Below the pieces are notes generated by a model. It was not told the DNA's origin. It was given only the letters and a program-made list of their open reading frames with translations, and did not search any database. A program made the position numbers and the translations under genes. DNA of 24,152 nucleotides from Limnoraphis robusta CS-951 (lineage in GTDB: Bacteria; Cyanobacteriota; Cyanobacteriia; Cyanobacteriales; Microcoleaceae): positions 1 to 24,152 of the forward strand of contig NZ_LATL02000131.1 of the NCBI RefSeq assembly GCF_000972705.2. The letters run 5' to 3'. Within the stretch, counting starts at the first letter, position 1; every line of letters begins with the position of its first letter. Shown here in pieces: positions 24,056 to 24,152 of this stretch.

Positions 24056-24152
24056 CTATCAATTACTTTCCTCTCATACCCAAAAACCCCGGTTGATTAA
24101 TTATATTGTGGGGGCGGGGCGGGTTTTTTAAATTTAGTAATGGGTGTCAGAG
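24056..24152. other. Right edge of the window, non-coding
   Basis: AT-rich sequence with a G-rich run (24110-24123) followed by six T residues. AACCCCG near 24085 could pair weakly with CGGGGCGGGTT. No gene start is visible. Confidence 0.4.

Overview
The window looks like chromosomal DNA of a cyanobacterium, probably a filamentous non-heterocystous (Oscillatoriales-type) one. The evidence is repeated HIP1 octamers (GCGATCGC, for example near 2425, 3382, 5533, 5995, 7431, 19532 and 21160), moderate GC, weak or absent Shine-Dalgarno sites, short palindromic and tandem repeats of the kind scattered in such genomes, a fusion of an NADH-dehydrogenase-like oxidoreductase to SelD, and a DnaK2-type chaperone. 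The genus is not determinable from what I can see.

Layout. Positions 1-304 are the end of an IS200/IS605-type element lying on the minus strand. It is packed with hairpins, resembles a HEARO/omega-RNA, and has cut an FHA-domain gene (305-461). Then come an RmlD-like SDR reductase (734-1609, +), a secreted LprI-like protein (1606-2058, -), an MFS exporter (2402-3742, -) with an inverted repeat upstream, and a GT4 glycosyltransferase (4104-5378, -). A 34-bp tandem repeat nested in an inverted repeat (5566-5713) precedes the central locus.

The central locus (about 5.8-17.0 kb) looks like an orphan lipid or natural-product cluster. It holds two fatty-acyl-AMP ligases (5852-7627 and 11283-13052), two paralogous aspartyl/asparaginyl beta-hydroxylase-type oxygenases (7811-8662 and 9058-9870), a divergent Rieske oxygenase (10010-11020, -), a stand-alone acyl carrier protein (13350-13826), a PLP alpha-oxoamine synthase translationally coupled to it (13826-15142), and a cobalamin-binding radical SAM protein (15394-17004). 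The chemistry these families imply is activation of a fatty acid, loading on the ACP, decarboxylative condensation with an amino acid to a long-chain alpha-aminoketone (sphingoid-base-like), then oxidation and possibly radical methylation. This is inference; the product is not identifiable from sequence.

The right part holds a secreted SMP-30/gluconolactonase-like protein (17122-18117, -) and a tight minus-strand operon of cobU, a PD-(D/E)XK-like small protein and the oxidoreductase-SelD fusion (21612 down to 18147). A 472-bp leader with two hairpins follows, then dnaK (22085-23998, +) ending at a strong rho-independent terminator. No tRNA, rRNA or CRISPR array was seen.
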